Source: Saturnia japonica
Taxonomy: Eukaryota; Arthropoda; Insecta; Lepidoptera; Saturniidae
Direction: 5' to 3'
NCBI GenBank assembly: GCA_033032175.1
Contig: CM065310.1
Span: 4,774,001-4,838,000, forward strand
DNA length: 64,000 bases
In this document: one piece after another, positions 11,195 through 21,775 of the stretch
How the letters are laid out: each line of letters begins with the position of its first letter
How positions within the stretch are numbered: the first letter of the stretch is position 1
Made by a program: the position numbers and the translations under genes
Notes under the pieces: generated by a model
Told to the model about the DNA's origin: nothing
The model's database searches: none
What the model saw: only the letters and a program-made list of their open reading frames with translations

Positions 11195-12055
11195 TATTTA
11201 ACAAAAACGTTTTGAATGGTGCTCAGAATTTAGTTGAGAATTAGTACCCAAACATCTTAAAGAAACATATAAAATACATCTCTTCTAGTATATAATGAAA
11301 CAGTGTGCAATTACAATGACAGCTATTTAAGAAAGTTAGTTGAAGTAAGGCAATTGAGGCATTTAAATTTATTATAGTTCAGTTGGGGTTTAGAACACCG
11401 GCCAACTGAATAATAATAGGGACCCGTAGAAAAAAGTACGAAATTTTATGTTTTTGTGTATGAAGTTTCTACTTATCTAATTTACATAGTTCACTATTTC
11501 ATTTTTCGTTCTATATGATCAATGAAGCTTATACCCATTTAAAAAGGATCGTAATCGTAAAAAAACAAAATCAAAAATACTTTATTACATTTAGGCCCTA
11601 ATAAAGCACTTATGAAAGTCAAAACACTACTACCGGTTTGGAAAACATCCCTGTCATCGAGAAGAGCCGATGAGGAACTCCTTCAGCTTATATTTTATAT
11701 TACTATTTTTTCAACTATACAAATAATATTTACAGTTAATAATTAGGTGTATTAATATTTTACTGAATTCACACACATAGAGAGAGAGAGAGGGAGTCAA
11801 TTCCAGACATCATTATCATTCACTTAATGACCCACAATATAATTACATATTGACAGTAAAACCTGCTTGACTTGGTCCTTGAACTGATTGTCCAACAAAT
11901 CAGTAATGAGCTTTGTGATCTTATTGTGGAACCCAACACGATTTCCTAATAAAACTTTTATTGATCTTACTAAGTCAGAATGCCAGAGATATTAGGTCGC
12001 AACTTATATGAATCGAGTTGGATTTCTCTCTATACTAGAACAACAACCGTGGAAG
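11195..12055. other. Intronic stretch, only a short (AG)n tract
   Basis: A GAGAGAGAGAGAG tract lies at about 11779-11792. Nothing else was recognised. Confidence 0.35.
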
Positions 12056-12249
12056 TGATATTCGGTAATTAATAAAGCAATTATAATTTTTTTGGTAAAT
12101 TATAAGCCTTATTAGTTTCAATGTATAAATACCAAGATATGTGAGTCTAAGTTAAGAAATTTCCTTTTGGAAGTTAAGAACAACTTTCTTAGACAAGAAT
12201 CGGATTAACTCAATATGATAAAATAGTAGTAGCTACAAATTGAAGGGTA
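12056..12249 (+). repeat. Diverged tandem duplication, first copy
   Basis: It shares with 12296-12512, in the same order: 'aattaat', 'aaattataa.cc..attagtt', 'tcaatgta', 'agtctaagttaagaaatttc', 'gtagctacaaattgaa.gg'. The two copies are offset by about 240 bp, and the second has a roughly 20-bp net gain. The origin is unknown; it could be part of a mobile element. Confidence 0.65.
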
Positions 12250-12295
12250 AATTTAAATCTTATAATACAGTTGTTCTCCCGACAACTAAATGTCG

Positions 12296-12512
12296 AAAAT
12301 TGTAATAATAATTAATTGCGTAATCCTGAATTATCGATAAATTATAAACCCCATTAGTTTCAATGTAAAAAAATACCAATGTCTATCAGTCTAAGTTAAG
12401 AAATTTCCTGGTGGATGTCGAGAAATACATCTGTGTACACAAATTAAGTCGGTTAAAAAGGGATAAAGTCAGTATGAGAAATCTGTTGTAGCTACAAATT
12501 GAACGGAACATT
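12296..12512 (+). repeat. Diverged tandem duplication, second copy
   Basis: Partner of 12056-12249. The best-kept block is 'agtctaagttaagaaatttc' (about 12389-12408 here and 12148-12167 in the first copy). The minus-strand open frame across it is not conserved in the first copy, so it is not a gene. Confidence 0.65.
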
Positions 12513-12916
12513 TTTACAGGCTGGTCTTTGTCTTGTGCCAACAAAACGATTAGATAGAAAATTTCAACAGAACAACCGGTTGTCAGAAACAGATTGGCGA
12601 TCACCGTTGTGAGTTTTGCGTACGGAAATTGAATCTGTCAAGCCGAAGGAGACTTGTGACAATCACAAGAAAATGCTTTTAGTCGACCGATCAATCGATT
12701 TTAAGCGAGCGTTCTTATTTTATTAGTATTACCTTCATGAAAATTTCTTTTGGAATGATTAACCCCTTCTCTTTAAGTAATTGAAAGAACGATGACCGTT
12801 TATGATATACTTATGGGAAATAGTCAAATAAGAAGGTGTTTTGGTAACCGTAAACAAATATTAGTATATTTAATAAAAATCATGCCGACAAAGTTAAACA
12901 ATCTCGTTATCTCATT

Positions 12917-12938
12917 TTATTTTATTTTATTTTATTAG
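12917..12938. repeat. (TTTTA)n microsatellite
   Basis: Four to five TTTTA units in an AT-rich intron. Confidence 0.85.
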
Positions 12939-13318
12939 TAATATCTTATTTTGGATTCATTTGAAATTTTACTGTTTGTTACTAACTGTATTTACCTAGA
13001 TAACATTTAGACTTATCTAAAAGCTAATAAAAAGGTTTATATACTTTAAATTTATATGTATATATTGGCTTGGGACATTAAAAAGCCTCTCGAAATTTCA
13101 CTTCATCTAAATTTTACTTCTATTTGACCCATTTTAAGATTATTACATAAATAGAGATTTACCGATAATTCATTCTAAAAAATTAATCACATTTTCTTGT
13201 TTACAAATCATATGTTATTATTTATTTTATTAGTTGATCAAAATTACCTGTAAATTTAATCATCACAAATTCCTTATCATAGGTCATAGAAACAATGTAA
13301 AGAAAATTGAATACATAC

Positions 13319-13444
13319 CTTCGTTCATAGATAGTTGTTCCCATATTGCAACTTTCGTGCCCGCAGCATCGCTCAATGCAACGTACGCCAGCTCACTTCG
13401 AACCAAACGCAGATCGTGGTCTAGAGCCAAAATCCAAAATGTTA
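13319..13444 (-). CDS. Exon C of the alpha-2-macroglobulin/TEP-superfamily gene (MG2 middle)
   Basis: This is an internal coding exon of 126 bp. The acceptor is attttcttacag at 13445-13446 and the donor AAG|gtatgt at 13317-13318. It has two leading bases of a split codon, 41 codons and one trailing base. The peptide starts TFWILALDHDLRLVR and goes on to ALSDAAGTKVAIWEQ. This is the MG2 pattern 'F-R-V-L-x-L-D-x-x-L-R-P' followed by 'V-x-x-x-D-P-x-G-x-x-v-x-x-W'. The Arg normally after the Phe is Trp here. Joined to exon D it gives MNE-G-VRKL and continues MG2 without a gap. The piece that should precede it, with the family's 'TDK-x-x-Y-x-P-G' segment, was not found. The GC content is clearly above that of the flanking intron. 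Confidence 0.88.
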
Positions 13445-14504
13445 CTGTAAGAAAATATTATATCAATTATTGATAGATAAAAACACTTCTTTAGGACTTG
13501 AGAGTAACTCGGTTTTTTTTCAGGTATATTTATATCGTTAAATAAAATATACAGTTAAATTTATTTAATAAAAACCAAAATTTATCCAAATTATAAAAAA
13601 TTATAACTCTTTGATCGTTTAGCACATAATAATATTATAACATAAATACTAAAAAGGTGACTTTAAAATTTAGTGGTGTTTACTGATAATATTATACAGT
13701 CATAGTAATTTGCAGTTTAAATTTGTACAAATTATACGCCAAGCATCTCTCTCTATACATAGTATAAAATGAAGTCGATTTTCAGCTGTCAGTTCTTATG
13801 TACGCTTAGATCTTTTAAATTAAGCACCGGATTTGAATGCAGTTCTCATTATCATTTAGAGATTTTTTTGTGGAAGGTTTATATTATGTACTATAAATTC
13901 CAATTAAGTTTTTGTATAGTAGAGAAAATTCAATTATTTTTAATCTTGTCGTCAAAAAACGATTTTCGGGTGCCTTACATGGCTTAGACTGGCTAAACCT
14001 TATGAGATATATCAAAATAATGTTCAAAGAATCGTAGTTCTTCATAAAGTCTAAAGAAAAGTCCTGGATGGCATATGTTTATCTCTTAAGGTTAACTCAC
14101 TGTGATCTTCAACATAATAATTTAAAATATTACATTATTTGCGAAGCTATTTTCTCCAATTTAGTATTAATTTTTACCAGATAAGTTTGTTAGTTAACTT
14201 GGGCATTTAATTTAGATTAATATTGTGCTTTTTGATAAGGAGGGGAAGTGACGCGAACTCGACAGTTGTCTATTTTTCAATTGTGTTTATTCCAAGTATA
14301 ACACTATCAGACCGATAATACGACATTTAGCGCCGCCTACTTCAAGAAGGTGTAATAAATATATTGTATAAATAAACGATAGAGCAGGACAAACATTTCC
14401 ATTTTTTCACAACCAAAATTCACTGGCAATCATGGGGACGGTTGGGCAAGGGGGACTGGGTTCAAACGGAGGTAGGGCACATAGAAATTTCTTTGAAGAT
14501 TTAT

Positions 14505-14700
14505 CTCTAATTGGGGCAGCCCGACTGGTGGAATTCCTCCACCCTACTGAAGATCGCGAATAAAACCTCTTGTAGTGTTCCTCCTGTGAGTATCGTTGCT
14601 AGAGCTCCTTGGAGTAAGGGGGTCAAAGGTCGGTAACGCGCTAGTAATACCTATGATAGCCGCTTACCATCAAGTGAGCCGTATCATTGTTTGCGATCTT
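14505..14700 (-). mobile_element. Lepidopteran SINE, family B
   Basis: Reversed copy of the element typified at 29366-29600 and 59512-59745. On the minus strand it reads 'caaacaatgatacggctcac', 'ttgatggtaag', 'ggagctc', 'cttc.gtagggtggag', 'ccagtcgggctgcccc'. The 108 bp to its left is GC-richer but unassigned. Confidence 0.75.
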
Positions 14701-14877
14701 TTTAGTATAAAAAAAAAAACACTTTATTGTCGCTGCGAACCAGTTACTAAGCTGTCTACATGAGTCGCATGTAGATAAAATTATGTAGTCCTGGATATGA
14801 CATCTTTTATCTTTATTTCAGATTGGTAAATAAATTCATTTATTAGAACATCTCCTATTGCTAGGTTTTTTAAACTA

Positions 14878-15090
14878 AAGTGGCAAACAAGCATACGATC
14901 CGCCTAATGGTAAGCAACTACCATTGCCTATGAACACTTGTAATACCATAGATGTCATTAAAACGTTTCTGATTTTGAACCCCCCTACCCCAAGGAGCTC
15001 TTGAAGCCCTACTCACCTCAGGAACACAACACACAGTTATTTGGCTGTGATCTTTTGTAGGTCATCAATACAATTAAAAATATTGATTTT
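14878..15090 (+). mobile_element. Lepidopteran SINE, family B
   Basis: It begins GTGGCAAACAAGCATACGAT and carries 'ccgcctaatggtaagcaact', 'ccaaggagctcttgaag', 'caggaacacaaca' and 'ttatttggctgtgatctt'. It lies head-to-head with the copy at 14505-14700, the two left ends separated by about 180 bp. Confidence 0.8.
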
Positions 15091-15698
15091 AATAGACCCC
15101 CGAGCCTGGTGAAGCAGTGAAAGCCTCTAATAGCTCCAAGGTCCTTTGTATCTAAATTTAACTCTCTATTAAAGACACCAAAGGAAGTATAAGCTCTTAA
15201 AAGAAAAGTAGAAAATTGCCGATCACAAAAGGTAATTTTGTTACACATTAATTTTGGGGTTCGCTTCATAAACATCTAAGCCGTCTTTTAGGGTCACAGT
15301 AACATAAAACAGAACAGTAAAAGCAACACAAAATTGAGTAAAAATTAATGGCCAAGGGGAAATACATAAAAACAGAGATATTCGATACAGGATCTCCGTT
15401 ATGTTTTTATGTATTGAACGCTTTACGATTTCCTCTCATTAATAAATTAAATTATATAGGAACGAAATTCTATTATAAACGTAATATTTTGGCATGGATG
15501 ACTGTATTGAACGGCATAAATCAGGTTCCTTCATATAACATCACTAATAAAGTTTTTATTCTTCTCGAATTATGTCAAGGTGTTCAGAACTAATGCAGTA
15601 AGTTTGTGACGATATGTGTTTGGGTTAATTGAAATTGTCTTAATGAATAGGTTACTTGTGTCAGGGGTTTCTTAAATTTACAATTTACTTTGTATTCA
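15091..15698. other. Intronic stretch, open frames without support
   Basis: Open frames at 15018-15275 (minus) and 15348-15593 (plus) partly overlap the SINE or lack splice sites. The minus one has a vaguely LINE-like 'LLRAYTSFGVFNRE' segment that I could not confirm. Confidence 0.3.
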
Positions 15699-16044
15699 TC
15701 ATTAAATTAATACGTGAAGCAAAAACTTTTTACCCCTTTTTAAGCGTATTGCGTGCACGAAAGTCTGTGAGATTTGGGATGGTTAAAGTTTATATGGAGA
15801 ATCAGTCCAGAAAGCTAAATTATATCTATAATATCTATTACTAATATATTAAAATAAATAAATTAATACTGTGAATCCTAACCCGATCAGTGCCATTGAA
15901 CTTAGACCCTCAAAAATATTGACATTGTCACTCAATTAAAGTGATACAATATTCATTGTTAGGTTCACACTGCAAATGTCAATTAGAAAATAATCTTTGA
16001 TTAAAAAGTTCCTGGTCGAATTTCAATTATTGGGCGACCGCTAA
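15699..16044 (+). mobile_element. Helitron-like family E, TC...CTAA copy
   Basis: It starts TCATTAAATTAATACGTGAA after an A and ends 'gggcgacCGCTAA' before T. Landmarks are 'ccctttttaagcgtattgcg', 'ggttaaagtttatatgga', 'tatctataatatct', 'ccattgaacttagaccc', 'tgacattgtcactca' and 'cctggtcgaatttc'. It lacks the 96-bp segment present in the 29914 copy. A (TAA)n tract follows at once. Confidence 0.75.
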
Positions 16045-16066
16045 TAATAATAATAATAATAATAAA
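16042..16066. repeat. (TAA)n microsatellite
   Basis: About eight TAA units abut the 3' end of the Helitron-like element. Confidence 0.9.
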
Positions 16067-16261
16067 TTGACAGACTTACAGACAGACAGTAATAAACAGT
16101 TGACAGAGTGGAAGAAGAAAACATAAAGAGCCAACCGTACTTAAGTAAGATAAGGATACGAAGAAGAACAGGAACTAAAAAGATTCTTCGCTTTTTGTTA
16201 CAACACAAAATTGCAAAAAAATATTTTGATCTAATCACAAAACAACTTTTAACTAATCACA

Positions 16262-16460
16262 AGACAGTTTTTAATACAAAAGAAAACCAACTTCAAGGAT
16301 TCTCCAAAATCATCGTATAAGTCTTGTATATCTTCGAAGTTGAAATTCCAATGCCAATGAAAATAAAACGGGGCTACTCTTGAGGTATCCCCTATCAAAC
16401 AAGGAAAAAATTATCCAAATCGGTTCGTAAACAAAGACGTTAAGGCCGTATATACATTAG
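16262..16460 (-). mobile_element. Interspersed repeat, family F
   Basis: Reversed copy of the repeat at 16660-16930, 21570-21775, 27520-27705 and 28025-28235. Landmarks here are 'aaccaacttcaaggattctc', 'atatcttcgaagttgaa', 'ccaatgccaatgaaaat' and 'actcttgaggtatcccctat'. Type of element unknown. Confidence 0.6.
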
Positions 16461-16659
16461 AAAAAAAAAATACAGTCGCATTCAGTAACACTTTTTTATT
16501 TGAAATCCGTTAAAAATATCTCAAATCTCACTTTGAAATAAAGTGCACTCAAAGAATATTAACTTTTTTGGATTCCATAGAAATTGGAATTACTTTTCAA
16601 AGCACGCGCTTTTGTAAATCGTTGTTTCTAATATTCAATTTGCTAGTACAGAACCTTGT

Positions 16660-16930
16660 TCAGCCTTACTTTTTTTTTTACCGACTTCAAAAAAGGAAGT
16701 GTTCTCAATTTGATTGTTTTTTTTTTTTAAATGGAAGTACAGCCATAACTTTTTTGTTTATGTACTGATTTAGATGATTCCTTTTTTGTTAGAAAGGGAA
16801 TAAATATCTCAAGGTTGGTCCCATTTTAATTTCATTGACATTGAGCTTCGAAAATACCCCAGGGAACAACACCTCAAAATCATTGAAGTTAGTTTTCTTT
16901 TTTGTTAAAAAATCTCGTTTCGTTTTTCTT
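16660..16930 (+). mobile_element. Interspersed repeat, family F
   Basis: Order of shared blocks: 'accgacttcaaaaaaggaag', 'tctcaatt.ga', 'gccataact..tttgttta', 'tagatgattc.tttttt', 'ggtcccattttaatttcatt', 'cctcaaaatc.ttgaagtt' and 'cttttttgttaaaa'. It forms an inverted pair with 16262-16460. Confidence 0.6.
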
Positions 16931-17214
16931 CTTTAATGAAAGGGCTCAGTTATTAACGGTGGAACTGTTAACACTATTTCTATCCTCTGCTTTTCTTTTG
17001 ACCTCTTGATATGACACGACGCCCACCTTATTCTTCACTTTTTGGAAAAAATTTGGTCTAGGTATTCCTTTACTTCGTTGAAAAAATCATTCTTCAATAT
17101 TAATTTATTGAACTAAAAAACACTATAAATACGAACCGGGCAACTTTAGATTGCTTCTGAAATTGAACATGTAAAACATAAATCAACAGTAACATTTAAT
17201 GTGTTGACTTACAC

Positions 17215-17385
17215 CCGAATAGCCGTGAAACAATCGTTTTAGGTAAATGTATGGACGCTGTTTTGTAATTAATTACAACAAGTAACACCGCGGGCTTAGA
17301 AGTTGTACAATAAAGGGAAAGTTGCCGCGGTCGGCTAAGTTTGGCGGGGTCGCTACACGATTTAAGGGCTGTTACGGTAATATTT
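17215..17385. other. GC-rich non-coding island, possible regulatory element
   Basis: About half G+C over roughly 100 bp in an otherwise AT-rich intron. It holds two CCGCGG palindromes 35-40 bp apart (near 17288 and 17325), an ACAATAAAG block and 'ggcggggtcgctacacg'. All frames are short; the longest minus-strand reading has no domain I recognise. It is not one of the repeat families seen elsewhere in the window. It could be a conserved intronic enhancer or an unrecognised repeat. Confidence 0.3.
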
Positions 17386-18560
17386 AATCTAAATGTTTAC
17401 ATAGAATAAATCCTTGAAAACTGTTCATGACTTTCACTTAAAACCCTTAACTGAGTACGTGGATATAAATTTATCAGGGTCTCACAAAGTTACATATTTT
17501 TTTATTTGAAATATGTAAGATTTAACTCATAATTGAAGTATGACTTTTCTGATGTATATATTTATTAATAAATGATAAGTCCTGATACTCAGCAGGAATC
17601 AGCTATGGGTTTTAGTGCGGACACTCAATGGACACAGTTGTCTAAATAAACATATGTACGAAATTGGTGTCCAGGGCATGAGAGATTGCAGATTCTACGA
17701 AATTGCGGAAAAAACGCCAATGCAATTTTGTGTAAATGTAATGCAAAAAAACCTAAACACAACCAGATTTAGAGCAAGCACGTGCTACTTCTGGTTTAAT
17801 TACCCTCTATCAAAAAAGTCATGCAGTATATCGGTGAGGAGCTTTAGTAGTGTGGACCGATCACAATATATCTTATTATATGTATATCTTATCATACAGT
17901 GGTAAAGGACTGCATAAGCCTGCATGTCTCTATTTTGAATAATAAAATAAGTCCTAAGAAATGGCTAGAGATTAATTTGTTGACAAATAACTACCTACAG
18001 AAAGCATATGTGTATCGCGTTGCAAGGTTCTATGTACAGCGATTCTCAGAAATTAGCTTTTATATTCTTGAAGTCGTAAACACGAAGTGTGATCATAATA
18101 CACTTACATAGATGCTCAGGACTGGGTGCTTTATAAAATATATTTACGTAAAATGTAATAAGGCGTTTTATACACTATTATTTTCTCATTTATTTAGGAC
18201 AGCGGATATGATAATTATAAACAAAGGGTATAATAGAAAAGCGTTTAAAACGGAGTAAGAACGTTCGTCCGATTTTACTATCTTTTTATGAGTCGTAAAG
18301 TTAAAACATAAACTTATTTGGACGAGGGAATAAACAGAGGTTGAATTTGGTAGCATTACCCGTATAATCTCTCGGCGAAAAATAAAAAATAATATTTGTT
18401 CAATCAACAAGGATTTCATAGTATTTGAGAAAAATCTAGGATTTATTTAATATTAAAAGATGAAAAGTAAATCCTGCAGCTATATAAATATTGATTTTAC
18501 CTAGTCTACGGTCTACTATTATCTCATTGAACTTCGGAATTAATTATCTATATTAATTAA
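17386..18560. other. AT-rich intronic stretch, no supported gene
   Basis: Open frames at 17615-17905, 17899-18111 (plus) and 18186-18419 (minus) lack motifs, splice context and coding-like composition. Confidence 0.35.
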
Positions 18561-19035
18561 TCTGTAGTTCAGTCTGTATAGTTAATTTTTTGCCGAAATT
18601 ACGCGATAGGCATACTAAATTAATGATATAATTTACGAATTTAACTTAAAAATGGTTTGACTAATTCTTATGAAATTTTGTACTCGAGATGCTTATGTCG
18701 TTGGTCAATTGATAGGATATAACCAATTTCAATATTACTTTTAGAAATAGTAAAAAATTCTCAACCGATTCTGATCAAATTTTGTAGACGGGAAGCACAC
18801 GTCATAGCACAATTGACAGACTATAAGAATCGTTATCAATGTATTAAAAATCATAGAAAAAAATAATAATTTTCAACCGATTTTGATGAAAATTGTACAC
18901 AGAATATACAATCTACTCTTCAACTGATACGGCATATGAAATGTCAACAATATGAGTAAAAATAAAATATCAGGATACACCTAAATAACTACTGCGTAGT
19001 AAAAAACGCATACGAAGAAGCGGGCACACCGTTAG
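18561..19035 (+). mobile_element. Helitron-like family G with internal repeat units
   Basis: It starts TCTGTAGTTCAGTCTGTATA. Three internal units of about 110 bp begin near 18655, 18765 and 18878 ('tcaaccgattctgatcaaat' type). It ends 'gaagaagcgggcacaccg' then TTAG, a one-base decay of CTAG, before T. Confidence 0.65.
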
Positions 19036-19118
19036 TTATGTATAAGTCCGTAACGTAATATCACATAATTAATGCAAATGCTTCTTTAATAAAAATCCTT
19101 TTAGAATTTTCCAATATA

Positions 19119-19722
19119 CTAGCTGATCCGGGCAACTACGTCTGCGTCACATAAGAGACAGAGAGAGGGTTAGAGAGAGAGAGGGTCGTAGGCACCTATA
19201 ATACAATTCTAAAGGAGCTGAAACTTTCTTTGTTTTATCTCCGAACCATTGTGAGTATTATTCGCCCTCCCCTCCCCACATGACCGACACATGACCCGCC
19301 TCCGTATAATAAAAACGCGCTCGCGGTACTTGATAATTATTTTGCCGCGGAGTTATTTTAAAACTGTGATATCTCCTAAGATATTCATTAAAACCAATTG
19401 ATGTAAATGGCAATTTTATTCTAAATTAAATACTTGTGATTGATAACGTATTTATTTTGATAAGAATTAATACAATGTTTATAAAAACATCTTCGCAAAA
19501 AACTCATTAAAAAGATAGACATATGCTATCGCGGATTTTTTTTTTAGAACATAAGAATAACAATTCCGTGATACAAGATTGTCGCGTAACTAACCTTTTA
19601 CGCAACGCACGCAATAGGAACTTTCAATAGGAATAATTTTTCCCCGTTTTAGCAACATTTTTCATTAATGCTGCGCGTTCAACCAAACAAACAAACTCTT
19701 CAGTTTTATAATATAAGTATAG
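19119..19722 (-). mobile_element. Helitron-like family D, interrupted
   Basis: Minus-strand element. On the plus strand it opens with CTAGCTGATCC..GGCAACTACG and closes with 'actcttcagttttataatat' then 'aagtatAGA' (reverse: TCTATACTT...). The same element is at 48997-49250. About 400 bp at 19155-19560, including a GA-rich tract, is absent from the other copy and looks like an insertion. Confidence 0.65.
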
Positions 19723-19740
19723 ATTTATTGAGAAAGTGTA

Positions 19741-20162
19741 TATAAGTTCACGCTACGGCTCTAAGAAGCAGAACAGTAACCAAACAATCTAGGAAACATA
19801 GAGACAAGTATGGCAAGCGAGAACAACGATAGGCTACACGGCCTTTTTATAGTAGCACAGCAAATTCACGGTACTGTACCTGATGGTAAGAACATTACAA
19901 TCCTAACACAATGGCGACTACCGAGAGATCGTAATCCATTGACGGTCGCCGCTGTCATTACCTGCATTAACTTTATTGGATATGCGCAGGCTGGTCTTTC
20001 ATCACAAGAACCAGTCGGGCAAAACAACCTCGATATCACCATTTGGCTTAGGCATTTCAGCTTTAAAGATGTAATTCGGCGTGTCGACGACGGCGCGACG
20101 GCGTGTTGGAGAGTAATTGGTCGAATCAATTTAACAAGGATGAAACATTGGGGTATAGGTAG
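19741..20162 (+). mobile_element. Helitron-like element with SINE H nested inside
   Basis: The outer element matches 8420-8676: 'gagaacaacgataggctaca' on the left, then 'cgtgtcgacga.ggcg.ga.gg' and 'aatttaacaaggatgaaac' on the right, ending 'gtataggTAG'. Between 'gctacacgg' and 'cgtgtcgacg' the other copy has a direct join, so 19841-20078 is inserted. The 130-residue open frame across it is fortuitous and spans both elements. Confidence 0.6.
19841..20078. mobile_element. SINE-like family H, nested
   Basis: It starts 'ctttttatagtagcacagca', followed by 'aattcacggtactgtacctg' and 'atggtaagaac', matching 33190 onward. It interrupts the Helitron-like host at 19840/20079. Confidence 0.5.
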
Positions 20163-20568
20163 TACTAAATATTATGTATTAAAAAGACGGATAAGTCCGT
20201 AGGACACACTTACTTGTTTCACCAGGTCTGTAATAATGTCGAGCTGGGCGCACGATGACATCCCTTACAGGTCCAAGCAATCTGATGACGCTGTGACTTT
20301 TCGCTGTGCATTCAACGTCTCCGACGCAGCCGACTGTTGTGTGCAACGTGCATTGAGTCGCCGGTGAAGACGGTATCTTGAGCGGAATGATGCCATAATC
20401 TGAAGAAGATTAAGACAGTTTGAGTTAAGTGGATAAAGCAGCTCACGGTCAATGTATAAACATCGCTAAAGCTGCTGAGTGGTCCACGTGCATATGATGA
20501 TAGACCCGTCACATTGTCTATCTTTTGATTTGTCGCGTTTCTGGATTGACCAGTGTATTTTCAGCTAC
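20163..20568. other. Unassigned GC-richer stretch
   Basis: 20210-20350 is rich in CG dinucleotides ('cgtctccgacgcagccgact') but has no open frame with splice sites and no partner in this window. It is most likely part of an unrecognised mobile element. Confidence 0.3.
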
Positions 20569-20576
20569 TGATAAGA

Positions 20577-20811
20577 GTTCGGACATAGTTCGGAGAACTG
20601 ACGGCCGTTGGGGCAGAAAGGTTCTCGAGTGGAGACCACGCACCGGAAAGCGCAGCGTAGGACGGCCCCCCACTAGATGGAAAGACGACATAATAAAGGT
20701 CACTGGGAGCCGTTGGGTGCAGGCCGCACAAGATCGGTCGCTCTGGAGATCTATGAGGGAGGCCTATGTTCAGCAGTGGACGTCCTGCGGCTGAAATGAT
20801 GATGATGATGA
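20577..20811 (+). pseudogene. 5'-truncated non-LTR retrotransposon, RT C-terminal tail
   Basis: The open frame reads SDIVRRTDGRWGRKVLEWRP, then 'GRPPTRWKDDI', 'SRWVQAAQDRSLWRS' and 'EAYVQQWTSCG', a stop, and (ATG)n. This is the familiar C-terminal end of insect endonuclease/reverse-transcriptase LINEs, probably RTE-type given the trinucleotide tail. The frame is intact, but only about 70 residues remain, all downstream of the catalytic palm. TGATAAGA occurs on both sides (20569-20576 and 20812-20819), a likely target duplication. Confidence 0.8.
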
Positions 20812-20816
20812 TGATA
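20793..20816. repeat. (ATG)n tail of the LINE
   Basis: About six ATG units directly after the stop codon serve as the 3' tail of the retrotransposon. Confidence 0.85.
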
Positions 20817-20996
20817 AGAATGCAGGCCAGCGTGACGACGAAGGTCGTCTATATATTGTTGATCTATTGGCGGTCGTCGTTGTTATTGCACAAAGCATAC
20901 AGTCCACCTGTGTCATATATTTAAGTAGTTGTAAGTTAGTTTATATTTCTAGAGCAAGTAGTTTTAAGCTGTCTCTTCTTTTTTTCTAAAAAGCCT

Positions 20997-21182
20997 TACT
21001 GTACGCGCGCACGGTTGACTTTTGTCGCCGTGACTGTTTCATCACCCTGGTCAATTCTACGGATAAAACTGTTTTGTCATGTCTTAACGATGCGCATCTC
21101 CATACATGCCCATAGAACTGAATAAGGTCGAGGAAACAGTCACGGCGAAAAAAGTCAACCGTGCGCACTAGCACTTACAGTA
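20997..21182. mobile_element. 186-bp inverted-repeat MITE, unknown family
   Basis: Outer tips TACTGTA/TACAGTA. The main arms are 21007-21040 and 21133-21166, matching at 33 of 34 positions when one is reversed (core ACGGTTGACTTTTGTCGCCG). The left arm lacks about 8 bp near the tip. Between the arms are about 92 bp of single-copy sequence. No coding capacity. Confidence 0.7.
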
Positions 21183-21569
21183 CAGTTTAGTTTCATTGCG
21201 CTCCAATAAATAATACCTTGTTTGGACATTTACTTCAACCTGATATAATATAGTGGACACTGTAACCCGTATCTATTTATAACCAACTTTAGAAAGACCG
21301 GAATCTAGCTAAGGCCTTTCAAAAATAAGTTGCTACTGGAGACTAAGTTAGAATGCCTCATTTGTTAGTGAGTGTTTCCAACCAAAACCTTCGGACAGGA
21401 AAACAGTAGCGCGAGCATTGCTACACAGCGAAAAAAAAGTTTTGTGGGGGTAGTTCCGTAGTCGAGTCTTGCACAGGTTTTATACCTTTCATATAAAATA
21501 CTAGCGGTACTCAGTAGCTCCGCTCGTGTTTGTTACGAGTAAATAGTTTCGTATCGTAATTTATTTTTT

Positions 21570-21775
21570 ATTCGACTTTAAAAAAAGAAGAAGTTCCTTA
21601 ATACGAATGTACATTTTTTTTTAGATTTAGATGATTATTTTTATGTTGGGTAGGCAAAAACACCTCAAAGGTGGTCCCATTTTAATTTCATTGGTATTGA
21701 ACTTTCGACTTCGAAGATACACTATGGAAGTCCTCAAAATCTCTGAAGTTGTTTTTCTTTTTTGTTAAAACTTGT
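21570..21775 (+). mobile_element. Interspersed repeat, family F
   Basis: 'gactttaaaaaaagaagaag', 'tagatgatt', 'ggtggtcccattttaatttc', 'cgacttcgaagatacac' and 'cctcaaaatctctgaagttg' match the other copies. Confidence 0.6.

Larger units (their letters stand above)
2466..13318 (-). other. Intron of the macroglobulin-like gene (10,853 bp, phase 1)
   Basis: It is bounded by donor AAG|gtatgt at 13317-13318 and acceptor ...tatag at 2466-2467 (minus strand). The codon it splits is Gly (G|GT). It is filled with the Helitrons, SINEs and simple repeats listed separately. No further exon was recognised inside it, and none is needed to join exons C and D. Confidence 0.75.

Noticed and set aside
15018..15275. 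85-residue minus frame with a faint reverse-transcriptase look
   Set aside because: Overlaps SINE B at one end and the resemblance is too weak to name.
19810..20202. The longest open frame in the window (130 residues, plus strand)
   Set aside because: It spans a Helitron-like element and a SINE nested in it; neither half is open in the sister copies.
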